From contig CABHOW010000120.1 of assembly GCA_902168225.1 (NCBI GenBank), positions 1-64,000 of the forward strand: DNA of 64,000 bases, in the 5' to 3' direction. The DNA comes from an uncultured Flavihumibacter sp. (GTDB taxonomy: Bacteria > Bacteroidota > Bacteroidia > Chitinophagales > Chitinophagaceae). Made by a program: the position numbers and the translations under genes. Under the pieces are notes generated by a model that saw only the letters and a program-made list of their open reading frames with translations, was not told the DNA's origin and did not search any database. Of this stretch, positions 44,734 through 54,189 are shown piece after piece (position 1 is the first letter of the stretch; each line of letters begins with the position of its first letter).

Positions 44734-45297
44734 ATGGGGAAAATCGTCATCATCACTGCCCCCTCAGGAGCGGGTAAAACGTCTATAACCAGGTACCTTA
44801 TAAGCAAATATGATCAACTTGCCTTCTCTATTTCGGCAGCAACTCGCAAACCTCGTGCGGGTGAAAAAGATGGAGTGGAGTATTATTTTTTAAGTACAGA
44901 GGCATTTAAACAGAAAATTGCCGAACAAGCCTTTATAGAATGGGAAATGGTATACCAGGGGAGCTATTACGGCACGCTTAAATCGGAATTAGAACGAATT
45001 TGGGCATTAGGAAAAACCCCTATGTTAGATATTGATGTGAAAGGAGCCATTCATGTTCAACAGCAGTTCCCGGATAGTTCATTATCTATTTTTATTCAAC
45101 CGCCATCTGTGGAAGAATTAAAAAAGCGACTGGAAAGCAGGGGCACCGAAACGCCCGAAACCCTTGCTGCCAGAGTAAATAAAGCCAGCTATGAAATTTC
45201 CTTTAGTCATCATTTCGATAAACAAATTGTAAATGCTGATTTGGAAAAAGCTTGTGCCGATACCGAGGCAGCTATAAAAGAATTCTTAGGTTGGTAA
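44734..45297 (+). CDS. gmk: Guanylate kinase
   Basis: 187 residues. P-loop ITAPSGAGKTSITR, GMP-binding region SAATRKPRAGEKDGVEYYFLS, EWEMVYQGSYYGT, and DIDVKGAIHVQQQFPDSSLSIFIQPPS are diagnostic. It converts GMP to GDP. Its TATATTTG promoter box is 25 bases upstream; the SDR gene follows after 34 bases. Confidence 0.97.
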   Translation: MGKIVIITAPSGAGKTSITRYLISKYDQLAFSISAATRKPRAGEKDGVEYYFLSTEAFKQKIAEQAFIEWEMVYQGSYYGTLKSELERIWALGKTPMLDIDVKGAIHVQQQFPDSSLSIFIQPPSVEELKKRLESRGTETPETLAARVNKASYEISFSHHFDKQIVNADLEKACADTEAAIKEFLGW

Positions 45298-45331
45298 TCC
45301 TTTCTGTACATTTATTGCAAAGAAAATTGCT

Positions 45332-46153
45332 ATGTCGGCCTTTACAAACAGAACCATTTTTATTACCGGTGCCAGCAGAGGTATTGGTAAAGCTATAGCC
45401 CTTCGCTTAGCCAAAGAAGGGGCTAATATCATTATTGCAGCTAAGAGTGTGGAAGAAGATGCTCGTTTGGGAGGCACCATATTTTCTGCGGCTCAGGAAG
45501 TAGAGGCTGCAGGCGGTAAAGCCTTGGCGGTACAGGTAGATATTCGGGATGAAGCCCAAATACAGCATGCCGTGCAACTCGCCGTTCAAAAATTTGGAGG
45601 TATAGACGTAGTTATAAATAATGCTTCAGCTATTCAGTTAACACCCACTGAAAAAACGGAAACCAAAAGGTTTGATCTCATGCAAAGTATCAACGTTCGG
45701 GGTACTTTTCTGGTAGTGAAAAACTGCTTGCCCTACTTGAAAAAAGGCAATAACCCGCATATTCTTACCCTATCTCCCCCCATTAATATGAATCCAAAAT
45801 GGCTGGGACCCCATATCGCTTATACCATTACCAAATACAATATGAGTATGTTGGCAATTGGTTGGGCCGCTGAATTTAAATCTTTGGGAATTGCTTCAAA
45901 TGCGCTTTGGCCTAAAACTACCATAGATACCGCTGCGGTGAGAAATTTACTGGGCGGTGAAGCTTTGGCTAAGATGAGTAGAACACCGGATATACTGGCA
46001 GATAGTGTATACTTTATTTTATCAAAAACAGCCGCGGTATATTCAGGTAATACTTTTATTGATGAAGAAGTATTAGCTAAAGAAGGAATCACTGACTTAG
46101 AAAAATACGCCGTTGTACCCGGAGCACAATTATATCCAGACTTATTTATATAA
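45332..46153 (+). CDS. Short-chain dehydrogenase, HSDL2-like
   Basis: 273 residues. Rossmann motif ITGASRGIGKAIALRLA, VVINNASAIQL, catalytic Tyr-x3-Lys in YTITK with Ser in TLSPP. The stretch NPHILTLSPPINMNPKWLGPHIAYTITKYNMSMLAIGWAAEF and the end IDEEVLAKEGITDLEKYAVVPG are like the SDR domain of hydroxysteroid dehydrogenase-like protein 2. NAD(P)-dependent oxidoreductase of unknown substrate, possibly in fatty acid breakdown. Confidence 0.9.
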   Translation: MSAFTNRTIFITGASRGIGKAIALRLAKEGANIIIAAKSVEEDARLGGTIFSAAQEVEAAGGKALAVQVDIRDEAQIQHAVQLAVQKFGGIDVVINNASAIQLTPTEKTETKRFDLMQSINVRGTFLVVKNCLPYLKKGNNPHILTLSPPINMNPKWLGPHIAYTITKYNMSMLAIGWAAEFKSLGIASNALWPKTTIDTAAVRNLLGGEALAKMSRTPDILADSVYFILSKTAAVYSGNTFIDEEVLAKEGITDLEKYAVVPGAQLYPDLFI

Positions 46154-46154
46154 T

Positions 46155-47615
46155 ATGAAACAGAAAATACAAATCTTATTGCTACTACTTACAACTTCGG
46201 CATCATTTGTTCATGCACAAAAGAAGAAAGTAATAGTTGATCCGACGGAAACTTTAAAAACTGCTACAACCACATCACTTGATAGCAAATACGATCAATA
46301 TAAAAATATTGCTTTGCGTATCTGGGATTTTGCAGAAGTTGGATATAAAGAAGTAAAGAGCTCTGCCTTACATCAACAAACATTAAAAGATGCCGGCTTT
46401 ACGGTAGAGTCGGGCGTTGCGGGCATTCCTACAGCTTTTGTAGCTACCTATGGTTCAGGAAAACCCGTTATCGCAATACTCGCAGAATATGATGCATTGC
46501 CAGGTATTTCTCAACAAGCAGTTCCTGTAAAAACGAGTGCAGGCAAGGATGCCGGACATGCATGTGGCCATCATTTATTCGGTACTGCCTCTGTGGCTGC
46601 GGGTATTGCCATTAAAGAACTAATAGCAGCTAAAAATTTTGAAGGAACTATCAAAGTATTCGGAACCCCTGCGGAAGAAGGTGGTAGCGGTAAAGTATAT
46701 ATGGTACGCGACGGACTTTTTAACGATGTAGACGCTGTTATTCATTGGCATCCGGGCGATGATAATAGTATCACTACAACAAGTGCTTTGGCTAATAAGT
46801 CGGCCAAGTTTCGGTTTCGCGGAATTTCGGCACATGCTGCTGCCTCACCGGAAAGGGGGCGCTCAGCTTTAGATGCGGTAGAAGCGCTCGACAATATGGT
46901 GAATATGATGCGTGAACACGTACCACAAGAAACAAGAATTCATTATGTAATTACGAATGGCGGGAAAGCACCTAATGTAGTACCTGACTTTGCAGAAGTA
47001 TATTATTATGTGCGTCATCCTAAAAGAGATGCGGTAAAATCTATTTTTGATAGAATAGCAAAGGCGGCGGAAGGAGCAGCATTAGGAACAGAAACAAAAA
47101 TGGAATACGAAGTCATTGGTGGCACACACGATTTATTGATCAACTACACTTTGGCAAAAGTGATGCAGCAGAATTTGGAAAAAGTAGGAGGGGTTACCTA
47201 TACAGAAGCGGAGAAAAACTTTGCACAAAAAATTCGACAATCTTTTGATGTAAAAGCACCCGCTATAGAAACATCTGCCACAGTTACCCCCCTTCAAACA
47301 AACCCTATTGCCGGAGGAGGTAGTACCGATGTTGGGGATGTGAGTTATGCAGTACCAACAGTTGGGTTAAGCGCTGCAACTTGGGTGCCCGGTACAGCAG
47401 CACATAGTTGGCAAGCTATTGCAGCGGGGGGTACAGAAATTGGAACAAAGGGTATGTTGGTAGCTGCTAAAACAATGGCATTAACAGCGATAGATTTGTA
47501 TACAAACAAAACAATAATCCCCAAGGCTAAAGAAGAATTACAAAAAGCCAAGGGAGATTATAAATATGAAGCTCTGTTAGGTGATAGAAAACCTGCTTTA
47601 AATTATAGAGATTAA
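46155..47615 (+). CDS. Secreted M20 family amidohydrolase (AbgB-like)
   Basis: 486 residues from the ATG at 46155, one base after the SDR stop, which gives a proper signal peptide (MKQKIQILLLLLTTSASFVHAQ); the longer frame overlaps the SDR gene. Metal site motifs: LAEYDALPGISQ, GHACGHHLFG, GTPAEEGGSG. The lid domain begins near SAKFRFRGISAHAA and the C-terminal GGGSTDVGDVSYAVPTVGLSAATWVPGTAAHSWQ matches p-aminobenzoyl-glutamate hydrolase subunit B relatives. It hydrolyses an amide outside the cytoplasm; substrate unknown. Confidence 0.92.
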   Translation: MKQKIQILLLLLTTSASFVHAQKKKVIVDPTETLKTATTTSLDSKYDQYKNIALRIWDFAEVGYKEVKSSALHQQTLKDAGFTVESGVAGIPTAFVATYGSGKPVIAILAEYDALPGISQQAVPVKTSAGKDAGHACGHHLFGTASVAAGIAIKELIAAKNFEGTIKVFGTPAEEGGSGKVYMVRDGLFNDVDAVIHWHPGDDNSITTTSALANKSAKFRFRGISAHAAASPERGRSALDAVEALDNMVNMMREHVPQETRIHYVITNGGKAPNVVPDFAEVYYYVRHPKRDAVKSIFDRIAKAAEGAALGTETKMEYEVIGGTHDLLINYTLAKVMQQNLEKVGGVTYTEAEKNFAQKIRQSFDVKAPAIETSATVTPLQTNPIAGGGSTDVGDVSYAVPTVGLSAATWVPGTAAHSWQAIAAGGTEIGTKGMLVAAKTMALTAIDLYTNKTIIPKAKEELQKAKGDYKYEALLGDRKPALNYRD

Positions 47616-47712
47616 TAAAAGTTTTAATTGAAATAAAATATAAAACCTGCAAAACGGTAAATGGAGTCCTTATTATAATTACTTATGATTTGTTGCTATA
47701 TTTTAAATGAAT

Positions 47713-49704
47713 CTATTTATTATAATTAAAAGATCCTAAAAAAGTGGTAGTTGCTACTTTACTATATTGTGATTGGATGGTGCTTATTTGGCCACTGCAA
47801 TCAGTATTATTATTTGCACAGATCAGAAATCCTTTTCTTTCCGGTACAAAACCAAAACGTATAGGCTTTCTTCTAAATACAGTTTCAAGTTGAGACACTG
47901 TTAAACCTTCCGGTCCGTATATATAAGCATAATCAATTGTCCATAATAATGTAGGATAACTCATTTTTAAACTTTGCCACCACAGGTATGTAACCATTTT
48001 TTTGCTTTTGGTAGCCGCAGTAGCTGTTGAGGTAGCATCTGTATTTTCCGGGTTTAATTTCTCTTCTTCTCTTTTCTTTTCTAATTCTGCTAATGTTAAT
48101 GTGCTGCCGTAAGGTTTTTTCTTCATTACATTTTCATACGCTTTTTTGTAATCAAGTTTGCCTGTTGCAACATCTTTCGTACGCATAGCAATAAAAAATC
48201 CATTCTTTGTTACCGGTTGCAAATATTCGGGTAATGAATAATTATCATTTGCTGGAATGTAAAGTAATGTGATATCTGAAGTTGATTTCCAAACAGAATC
48301 ATATTCAACCCATCTTGCTACTTTATATCCTTGATATAATTCTGTTTTAATAAAATTCTCTTCTCTGTTTTCATTTCCTTTTCTCAATCCTGCCGGCCAA
48401 TTATTCGACCACCTACTTAAAGAAATAATTATGCCTTTATCTTTTGGGTTTAGTTTCCCTGATTTAAATAATGCATCATAAATGGCAGTACCAGGATTTG
48501 CTTTTTTAGCAATAACCTCACCCGCATTTGTAGCGATACCTTTATTATTAATAATGTACGCAGGTGAATCTAAGGACGGCATTGTTGTAAAAGCATCTTT
48601 ATCTTTTATAATTCTAAAGGTATTTTCATTTGTAATATCAGGCGCTTTGAATTCGTTACTACTTTTATTAAAAACTACTCCAAAATATTTAAATTGCCCA
48701 TCTCTGTAAATATCCCAAATTTTACCTATCACAGGTTCATCAAAGGAAACCTCAGATAAATTATATTCGTACAAATTCTCCAGTTTCCTTGATGGTTCTT
48801 TAGCTCTGAATAAGTTATTATCGCACCAATTTAAAATATAAGCATACACAGAATCTGTTGCCTGTTCCGCACTTGTGCCGGATAAATTAATAGTTTTAAA
48901 ACTCCAAGATATACCAATATTTCCTTTTGCTAATTGGCTTTTATCAATTTCTCCATTGAAAGGAACTGTGACTGTAGCAACATTTTTAAATGAATTAACC
49001 CTGTCTTTTATTACCGTATCAAAATACAATTTTAATTTCTTTAAATTATTACCTTCGGTTTTAATGTCATTATTGGTTTGAGTAATATTAGCAGACGAAC
49101 TTGCTTCCTGAGTATTTGTATTAGCAGTTGGTAGTGCAACAGTTGTAGTTTCTACAGGGAAATTAAATGGCGATGATGATGGTTGAATGGTAATACTTGC
49201 GTAGGTTAATTTTTGATTTAATACAAACTTGCTTACATCTCCTACCATATTTCCATTTTGCTTTAAATCGTACGAGGTAAAACCAACTAAGTCTCCGGTT
49301 TTTGTCATTGATACATTTGACCAATCACACCATTTCTGGAAATACGTTAAAACGGTCAAGGGCTCTATCCCTGTAAATTTTTCTGGATTACCCCACTCAA
49401 TCCTTAAATTATTTGAAGATAACTGGGCTTTACCCTTTAATGGCGGTAGGATTAGTTTTGCACTTTTAAACTCATTTACTCTGTCTTCTAAAACTTTATT
49501 GATATATGCTTTAAATAGCTCATAATCGTCATCCGCTTTTGTTGTTACACCGGTTGAAGTATTATCACTTTTCTTTTTAAAAAGTCCTTTTAATTTATTT
49601 ACTGAATTATCAATTGCTTTGCCAATTCCGCTTTTGTTTTCGTTTTGTGCGAATGTTAGGTGCGTAAGCATAGTCAATGCGATAATCAAGAAGCCCTTTT
49701 TCAT
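47713..49704 (-). CDS. Secreted protein of unknown function with internal repeat
   Basis: 663 residues, signal peptide (THLTFAQ). No family recognised. Two copies of a module can be read: residues 61-130 (YELFKAYINKVLEDRVNEFK ... TYFQKWCDWSN) and 221-296 (LKKLKLYFDTVIKDRVNSFK ... AYILNWCDNN), each preceded by a Ser/Thr/Asn-rich linker. The second half has ISLSRWSNNWPAGLRKG and a C-terminal VTYLWWQSLKMSYPTLLWTIDYAYIYGP. Last of four minus-strand envelope genes, 58 bases after the barrel gene. A basic stretch (KGLFKKKS) follows the leader. Confidence 0.75.
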   Translation of the reverse strand: MKKGFLIIALTMLTHLTFAQNENKSGIGKAIDNSVNKLKGLFKKKSDNTSTGVTTKADDDYELFKAYINKVLEDRVNEFKSAKLILPPLKGKAQLSSNNLRIEWGNPEKFTGIEPLTVLTYFQKWCDWSNVSMTKTGDLVGFTSYDLKQNGNMVGDVSKFVLNQKLTYASITIQPSSSPFNFPVETTTVALPTANTNTQEASSSANITQTNNDIKTEGNNLKKLKLYFDTVIKDRVNSFKNVATVTVPFNGEIDKSQLAKGNIGISWSFKTINLSGTSAEQATDSVYAYILNWCDNNLFRAKEPSRKLENLYEYNLSEVSFDEPVIGKIWDIYRDGQFKYFGVVFNKSSNEFKAPDITNENTFRIIKDKDAFTTMPSLDSPAYIINNKGIATNAGEVIAKKANPGTAIYDALFKSGKLNPKDKGIIISLSRWSNNWPAGLRKGNENREENFIKTELYQGYKVARWVEYDSVWKSTSDITLLYIPANDNYSLPEYLQPVTKNGFFIAMRTKDVATGKLDYKKAYENVMKKKPYGSTLTLAELEKKREEEKLNPENTDATSTATAATKSKKMVTYLWWQSLKMSYPTLLWTIDYAYIYGPEGLTVSQLETVFRRKPIRFGFVPERKGFLICANNNTDCSGQISTIQSQYSKVATTTFLGSFNYNK

Positions 49705-49762
49705 ATTATAATTTTAAAGTATGGGAATGATCTATCTTTAGAAAATTGTCAAAAAGAGATAT

Positions 49763-50569
49763 TTATTTTTTATGCAGTTTACCTTTTAGTGCAATCCCTA
49801 AACCCATTCCTGCATACATACTACTGATAGTGTTTTGTGTATTACCCGTTGCCCATTTGTATTTCAGTCCAAAACAAAAATCTGCTGTAAATGTCAATCC
49901 ACTTTTAATCTCAAATGTTGGATTAAAACCCCAACCCGTAACATCTGCAGTAATATGTTGATCAGGTTTATTAGGTTCTGTTGTATGAATGAAAGCCGTA
50001 CCTTTAATAAAATAGATAGAAAACAAAGAGCGTAAAATCAAATTCACATCACCTGAGCTCAAATAAAAATTTTGATTGGTGGTTGTCCATTCGGTAGTTT
50101 TCGTATATACAGTAGCTCTCCCACTTCTTATTTCATCTGCTGTTGCGCTATATTCTGTTTTCATTGTTGTTACGGGCGCCTGTACCACAACTCCTGAACC
50201 CGTATATAAAGGCACATCGTTACTGGTTAAATACGTGAAAGGCATTACTTTAACAGCAATCGTATTGATGCCTGCTTTTAATATAGGAAAATCTGATAAG
50301 CTGTAATCATAATGTGTAAACTTAATATGCTCTGATTGATACATTGCCTTAACTTTAAAACCGTATGGGTTCTTTTTGGAGTAGTGAAAAAATAGCAAGG
50401 GTATGTCTACTCTTAATGGAAATTTAATTGCAACATCAGCACTATAAGATGAATTATAACCCGAAGGAACGTCTAAACCAAAACCTGGTTCGATGCTTGT
50501 TAAAAGAATTTGTGATTTTGAAAGTATACTAATACTTAAAACAGCCATCAAGAGAATTATCTTTTTCAT
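49763..50569 (-). CDS. Predicted outer-membrane beta-barrel protein
   Basis: 268 residues from the ATG at 50569, which gives the leader MKKIILLMAVLSISILSKSQ; the longer frame has no reason to be used. Mature strands such as DVAIKFPLRVDIPLLFFHYSK, GFKVKAMYQSEHIKF, GINTIAVKVMPFTYLT, LILRSLFSIYFIKGTAFIH, GLTFTADFCFGLKYKW and AGMGLGIALKGKLHKK end in a hydrophobic beta strand typical of barrels, though the last residues are basic. Family not recognised. Ten bases downstream of a lipoprotein gene. Confidence 0.68.
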   Translation of the reverse strand: MKKIILLMAVLSISILSKSQILLTSIEPGFGLDVPSGYNSSYSADVAIKFPLRVDIPLLFFHYSKKNPYGFKVKAMYQSEHIKFTHYDYSLSDFPILKAGINTIAVKVMPFTYLTSNDVPLYTGSGVVVQAPVTTMKTEYSATADEIRSGRATVYTKTTEWTTTNQNFYLSSGDVNLILRSLFSIYFIKGTAFIHTTEPNKPDQHITADVTGWGFNPTFEIKSGLTFTADFCFGLKYKWATGNTQNTISSMYAGMGLGIALKGKLHKK

Positions 50570-50579
50570 TTTCAATATT

Positions 50580-51128
50580 TTATTGGCGATAAATTTTATC
50601 AACAACTAAATTTCCATTTGTGATAGCCTTTGTTTTAGAGGCATCGTATGCTCTTGTAAGCAAATTATAATATTGCCCTGTAAAATCGAATGTGCCTGTA
50701 ATAGTAACTTTGGTAGTATCGCAGGCTGTTAGATTAAAATTGCCTGTTGCACCATCATACACATCAACAGGAAGATTAATATTGCCATTGTGATAGTCAA
50801 AAAAGGTTAACCAAGCATTGTTAGGCGCTGCCTTTACAGTTTGTACACCCGATTTAGGCGATATGTGCATTTCTAAAGGTGATATTCCGAAAGTAATACC
50901 TGCAGGATCTTTCATTTCACCTTTAAAAACAAAAATATCCATTACTCTTGCACCGCTTGAGGTATATAAAATGGCAATAGTAGAATCTGCAGTTTGGTTT
51001 GTACCATCATTCCATGTTGTTTTAGTACCTGATGGTGTAGCAGAACTGCTTGCGCTTTTAGAACAGGAAACCGAGTTAATAGAAGCTATTACCAATAACA
51101 TAAACGAAATAAAAGATGTAATTTTCAT
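50580..51128 (-). CDS. Putative lipoprotein
   Basis: 182 residues, lipobox SVSC (Cys22) followed by a Ser/Thr linker. The mature domain, FGISPLEMHISPKSGVQTVKAAPNNAWLTFFDYHNGNINLP and KVTITGTFDFTGQYYNLLTRAYDASKTKAITNGNLVVDKI, has the beta-rich 'V-x-I-T-G-T-F ... I-T-N-G-N-L' ending that resembles DUF6252-like lipoproteins and also the end of the neighbouring lipoprotein. Function unknown. 18 bases after that neighbour, ten before the barrel gene. Confidence 0.72.
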   Translation of the reverse strand: MKITSFISFMLLVIASINSVSCSKSASSSATPSGTKTTWNDGTNQTADSTIAILYTSSGARVMDIFVFKGEMKDPAGITFGISPLEMHISPKSGVQTVKAAPNNAWLTFFDYHNGNINLPVDVYDGATGNFNLTACDTTKVTITGTFDFTGQYYNLLTRAYDASKTKAITNGNLVVDKIYRQ

Positions 51129-51146
51129 AAATTATAGTTTAAATAG

Positions 51147-51665
51147 TTAAAACTTAGCAGCTAATTTGCCATTTGTAACACTAACTTTTTGACCGGACGC
51201 GTTTAGTGTGCCACTAAAGCTACCCTCTACGACGCTTCCATCATTTTTTGTAATTATCAATGTAAAATCGTCTGAATTAGATGATGCAGCTGCAAACCCC
51301 CACGTTATAGTACTAAAAGAAAAAGATAGATTTTTTGCTTTGTTAGCTACATCGCTAAATTTATATGTACCTACTGCAGTATTAGCATCAATAAGAAATA
51401 AAACATTGTATGGCGTTGTGCCATTTACTTGCCCAGCGCTAATATTATATAGCGATGAATTTTTGGTAGCTTTGCTTAATGAAGCAGACGAATTAAAGCT
51501 GCCGCTTTGCGAGCCACTGTAATCGAAACTAATTTGTGATGTGCCTGCTGTTAAATTTGTAGCAGAACCACTTGATGTAGTGGTATCGCTACTTTTACTG
51601 CAACTTAGAAAGAACAAGATTGTTGCAGAAAAAAACATTGTTTTAAAAAAATTATGTGATTTCAT
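51147..51665 (-). CDS. Putative lipoprotein, first gene of secreted operon
   Basis: 172 residues, lipobox FFLSC (Cys22) then SKSSDTTTSSGSATN. The mature part is small-residue rich and beta-like, ending VVEGSFSGTLNASGQKVSVTNGKLAAKF, which parallels the end of the next lipoprotein (ITGTF ... ITNGNLVV), suggesting related folds of the DUF6252 type. A TATTTTTG box 28 bases upstream with a -33 TTG inside the CGAGTATTG motif makes it the promoter-proximal gene. Confidence 0.72.
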   Translation of the reverse strand: MKSHNFFKTMFFSATILFFLSCSKSSDTTTSSGSATNLTAGTSQISFDYSGSQSGSFNSSASLSKATKNSSLYNISAGQVNGTTPYNVLFLIDANTAVGTYKFSDVANKAKNLSFSFSTITWGFAAASSNSDDFTLIITKNDGSVVEGSFSGTLNASGQKVSVTNGKLAAKF

Positions 51666-51693
51666 ATAAAGGTTTTTCGTCTTAATTCGATGT

Positions 51694-51701
51694 CAAAAAT
51701 A
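51694..51701 (-). promoter_or_regulatory. Bacteroidetes -7 box (TATTTTTG) for lipoprotein operon
   Basis: Exact TAnnTTTG on the minus strand, 28 bases before the lipoprotein ATG. A TTG at 51724-51722, 20 bases upstream, fits the -33 position and is the end of a CGAGTATTG element. Confidence 0.6.
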
Positions 51702-51721
51702 TTTTGGTGTATCAGCTTTGG

Positions 51722-51779
51722 CAATACTCGAAAAGGAGTAAAATAGTAGATGCCAAAAAATAATCGAAAGCGAGTATTG
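51722..51779. promoter_or_regulatory. Inverted pair of CGAGTATTG elements
   Basis: CAATACTCG at 51722-51730 and CGAGTATTG at 51771-51779 are perfect 9-bp inverted copies 40 bases apart, between the divergent lipoprotein and kinase genes. The left copy covers the predicted -33 of the lipoprotein promoter. The remaining gap up to 51927 shows no gene or clear promoter box for the kinase. Confidence 0.6.
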
Positions 51780-51927
51780 ACAGAAACGGATAGTGCATCA
51801 GTATGAGTTTAACGTGAACGAGTGAAAATCTTAGTATAGTTCAACAAGCTCGATATTACAAAACGTAAATAAAGACACGATCTTATAACAAGGATATTTT
51901 TCTTATTTTAGATATGAATATCGCTTT

Positions 51928-54189
51928 ATGAGAAAATTGATTCTATTAATACTAACTACTACAATTAGTATTCTTTGTTATTCGCAAAAACAAAATACAG
52001 CTGCAGATACCATCAATCATATTATAAAAAGTAATGTAGCGGATTCTGTAAAAGCTCAATCGCTGTATCAATTGGCTAAATCTTTTATTAGCAAGGACGA
52101 TTCTGCTCATGCCGCCGATTGTTTTTTTGAAGGAATTAAAATTTGTACATCTAAAAAGTTATATTCTTTATCTGTATATGGGTATGGGGAATTGGCATAT
52201 TTGTATGAGTTGGCCGGAGATTATGCTAAGGCTATTAAATATTATACCCAAGCATCAAAAATAGGATTAGCGCATAACGATATATTAGGAGCAGCGAGGA
52301 ACTATCAAAATAAAAACTTTATCTATGCCACAATCGGTGAAATTCAAAAATCTATCACAACTATAGATACAGCTGTAGTATTATATAAAAAAGTTTCAGC
52401 AGATAAAAATATTTGTGAATGCTATAATATACTTGGTTTGCGATATCATGCTTTAAAAAATGATTCACTGGCAGTCTTAAATTTAAATAAGGCAATGAAT
52501 TTAGCTGAGCAATTATCTGTACCAAGGCTTAGTATTAATCCATTAATAAATATCGGTTTGGTTTTTTTAGATAATAGACAATTTGATATCGCAAGAATGT
52601 ATTTCTTAAATGCGAAAAAAATTGTAGGCGACAAACCTTCTAAAAATTTAGCTATTATAAACAATAATTTAGGCATTATTGCGTATGAAAAAAAACAGTT
52701 ACAAGACGCCATTGCTATTTATAAAGAAAATGAAATAATAGCAAAGGCAGTTAAAGCAAATGCGCTATATACAATGGCACTAAATAACTTGGCAAGCTGC
52801 TATACTGAAATGAATGATTTTCCCAATGCAGAAAAGTATTTTCAGCTTTCTCTTCAAGAAAAAATCAAACAAAGTGAAGTAGAAGGTATAGCTATTAATT
52901 ATATTAATTATGCTGAGTTGTTACGCAAACAGAAAAAGCTCGATGAGGCCATTAAAATGGCAAACCAAGCGAATGGAATAATTGTTTCTCACGAAGGGTT
53001 AACAAAACTTATACCGAGTGTATACGAAATATTAGCTATTTGTTATAAAGAAAAAGGTGATTTAAAGACTGCATTCGACTATTTAGACTCTCAATATGTA
53101 GCAAAAGATAAAATCATTAACGAGAGAAGCAATAAAATGCTTTTAGAACTACAAACCAAATATGAAACGGAAAAAAAGGATCTAAGAATTAATGTTTTAG
53201 CGAAAGCAGATTCTATAAAATCATTGCAAATTCAAAACCAACAGCTAGAAATTACTGATCAATTTTTAGATTTATCTAATAAAAAATTATTGCTCTCAAA
53301 AGATAGTGTTAACCTTGCGTTGAAAGACCAATCTATACAGAAAAATAAGATCGATTCTGTTTTTCAAGAGCAACGTATCCGGCAATTGAACCGTGAAAAA
53401 CAAATTCAATTACTTGAAATACAAAATAAAAAGTTAGAAATCCGACAAAAGAACCTTGCCATTGCTGCTGCGGTGCTCTTTTCTTTGTTTGCCACTTTAT
53501 TTATTTATAATAAAGTAAAAATAAGGGCTAAACAAAAGGAGGTAGCTCTCCAACACCAGCTAGAACAAGAGAAAAAAGCTGCTGCGGAAAAAGTTATATT
53601 GGCTGAAGAAAATGAAAGGCAGCGTATTAGTCGAGACTTGCACGATAATATGGGGGCTTATACAACAGCACTTTTATCGAACGTTCAACAGTTGAAACTG
53701 CATAGTATCGAACAAAAGGTTGTTGAAAAAATGGAAGATAATGCGCAACAAATTTTAAGCAGTTTACGAGAAACGATTTGGATGTTAAATAATAAAGAGA
53801 TAAGTGTAAGCGATTTATCAGATACTTTTAAAAACTATTGTTTCAAACTTTTGCAAAATTTTGATACTATTCATTTTGAGGCGGAAGAAAGCATTGAAAA
53901 TGATAAAATTATACCCGCTGTAAAAGCTATCCATCTATATAAAATCTTGCAAGAAAGTTTTCAAAATATCATGAAACATGCTAATGCAAGTTTTATACGA
54001 TTTTCCTTACAATCGGGGGATAAATTAGAAATAACAGTGGCAGATAATGGGAAAGGCTTTATAAGTGGACAGAAAAGTTTCGGCAACGGATTAGGAAATA
54101 TGCGATGGCGTGCAGAAGAAGCCGGATTTATGTTGGCTATCCTATCTGAACAAAATATTGGAACACAAGTGAAAATATCAGAAATATAA
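51928..54189 (+). CDS. TPR-repeat sensor histidine kinase (HisKA_3 type)
   Basis: 753 residues: signal-like N-terminus (LILLILTTTISILCYSQ), about six to eight TPR helices pairs (roughly 30-400; e.g. YAKAIKYYTQASKIGLAHND), a long coiled coil (410-515), one membrane helix (IAAAVLFSLFATLFIYNKV, about 512-530), then HisKA_3 with His572 in ERQRISRDLHDNMGAYTTALL, REIWML-like ETIWMLNN, and HATPase motifs QESFQNIMKHA, ADNGKGF and GNGLGNMRWRAEEAG. The TPRs face the periplasm. Pairs with the LuxR-type regulator 53 bases downstream. Confidence 0.93.
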   Translation: MRKLILLILTTTISILCYSQKQNTAADTINHIIKSNVADSVKAQSLYQLAKSFISKDDSAHAADCFFEGIKICTSKKLYSLSVYGYGELAYLYELAGDYAKAIKYYTQASKIGLAHNDILGAARNYQNKNFIYATIGEIQKSITTIDTAVVLYKKVSADKNICECYNILGLRYHALKNDSLAVLNLNKAMNLAEQLSVPRLSINPLINIGLVFLDNRQFDIARMYFLNAKKIVGDKPSKNLAIINNNLGIIAYEKKQLQDAIAIYKENEIIAKAVKANALYTMALNNLASCYTEMNDFPNAEKYFQLSLQEKIKQSEVEGIAINYINYAELLRKQKKLDEAIKMANQANGIIVSHEGLTKLIPSVYEILAICYKEKGDLKTAFDYLDSQYVAKDKIINERSNKMLLELQTKYETEKKDLRINVLAKADSIKSLQIQNQQLEITDQFLDLSNKKLLLSKDSVNLALKDQSIQKNKIDSVFQEQRIRQLNREKQIQLLEIQNKKLEIRQKNLAIAAAVLFSLFATLFIYNKVKIRAKQKEVALQHQLEQEKKAAAEKVILAEENERQRISRDLHDNMGAYTTALLSNVQQLKLHSIEQKVVEKMEDNAQQILSSLRETIWMLNNKEISVSDLSDTFKNYCFKLLQNFDTIHFEAEESIENDKIIPAVKAIHLYKILQESFQNIMKHANASFIRFSLQSGDKLEITVADNGKGFISGQKSFGNGLGNMRWRAEEAGFMLAILSEQNIGTQVKISEI

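Noticed and set aside
46113-46154. Upstream extension of the M20 amidohydrolase frame
   Set aside because: It would overlap the SDR gene and hide the signal peptide; the ATG at 46155 gives a proper leader one base after the SDR stop.
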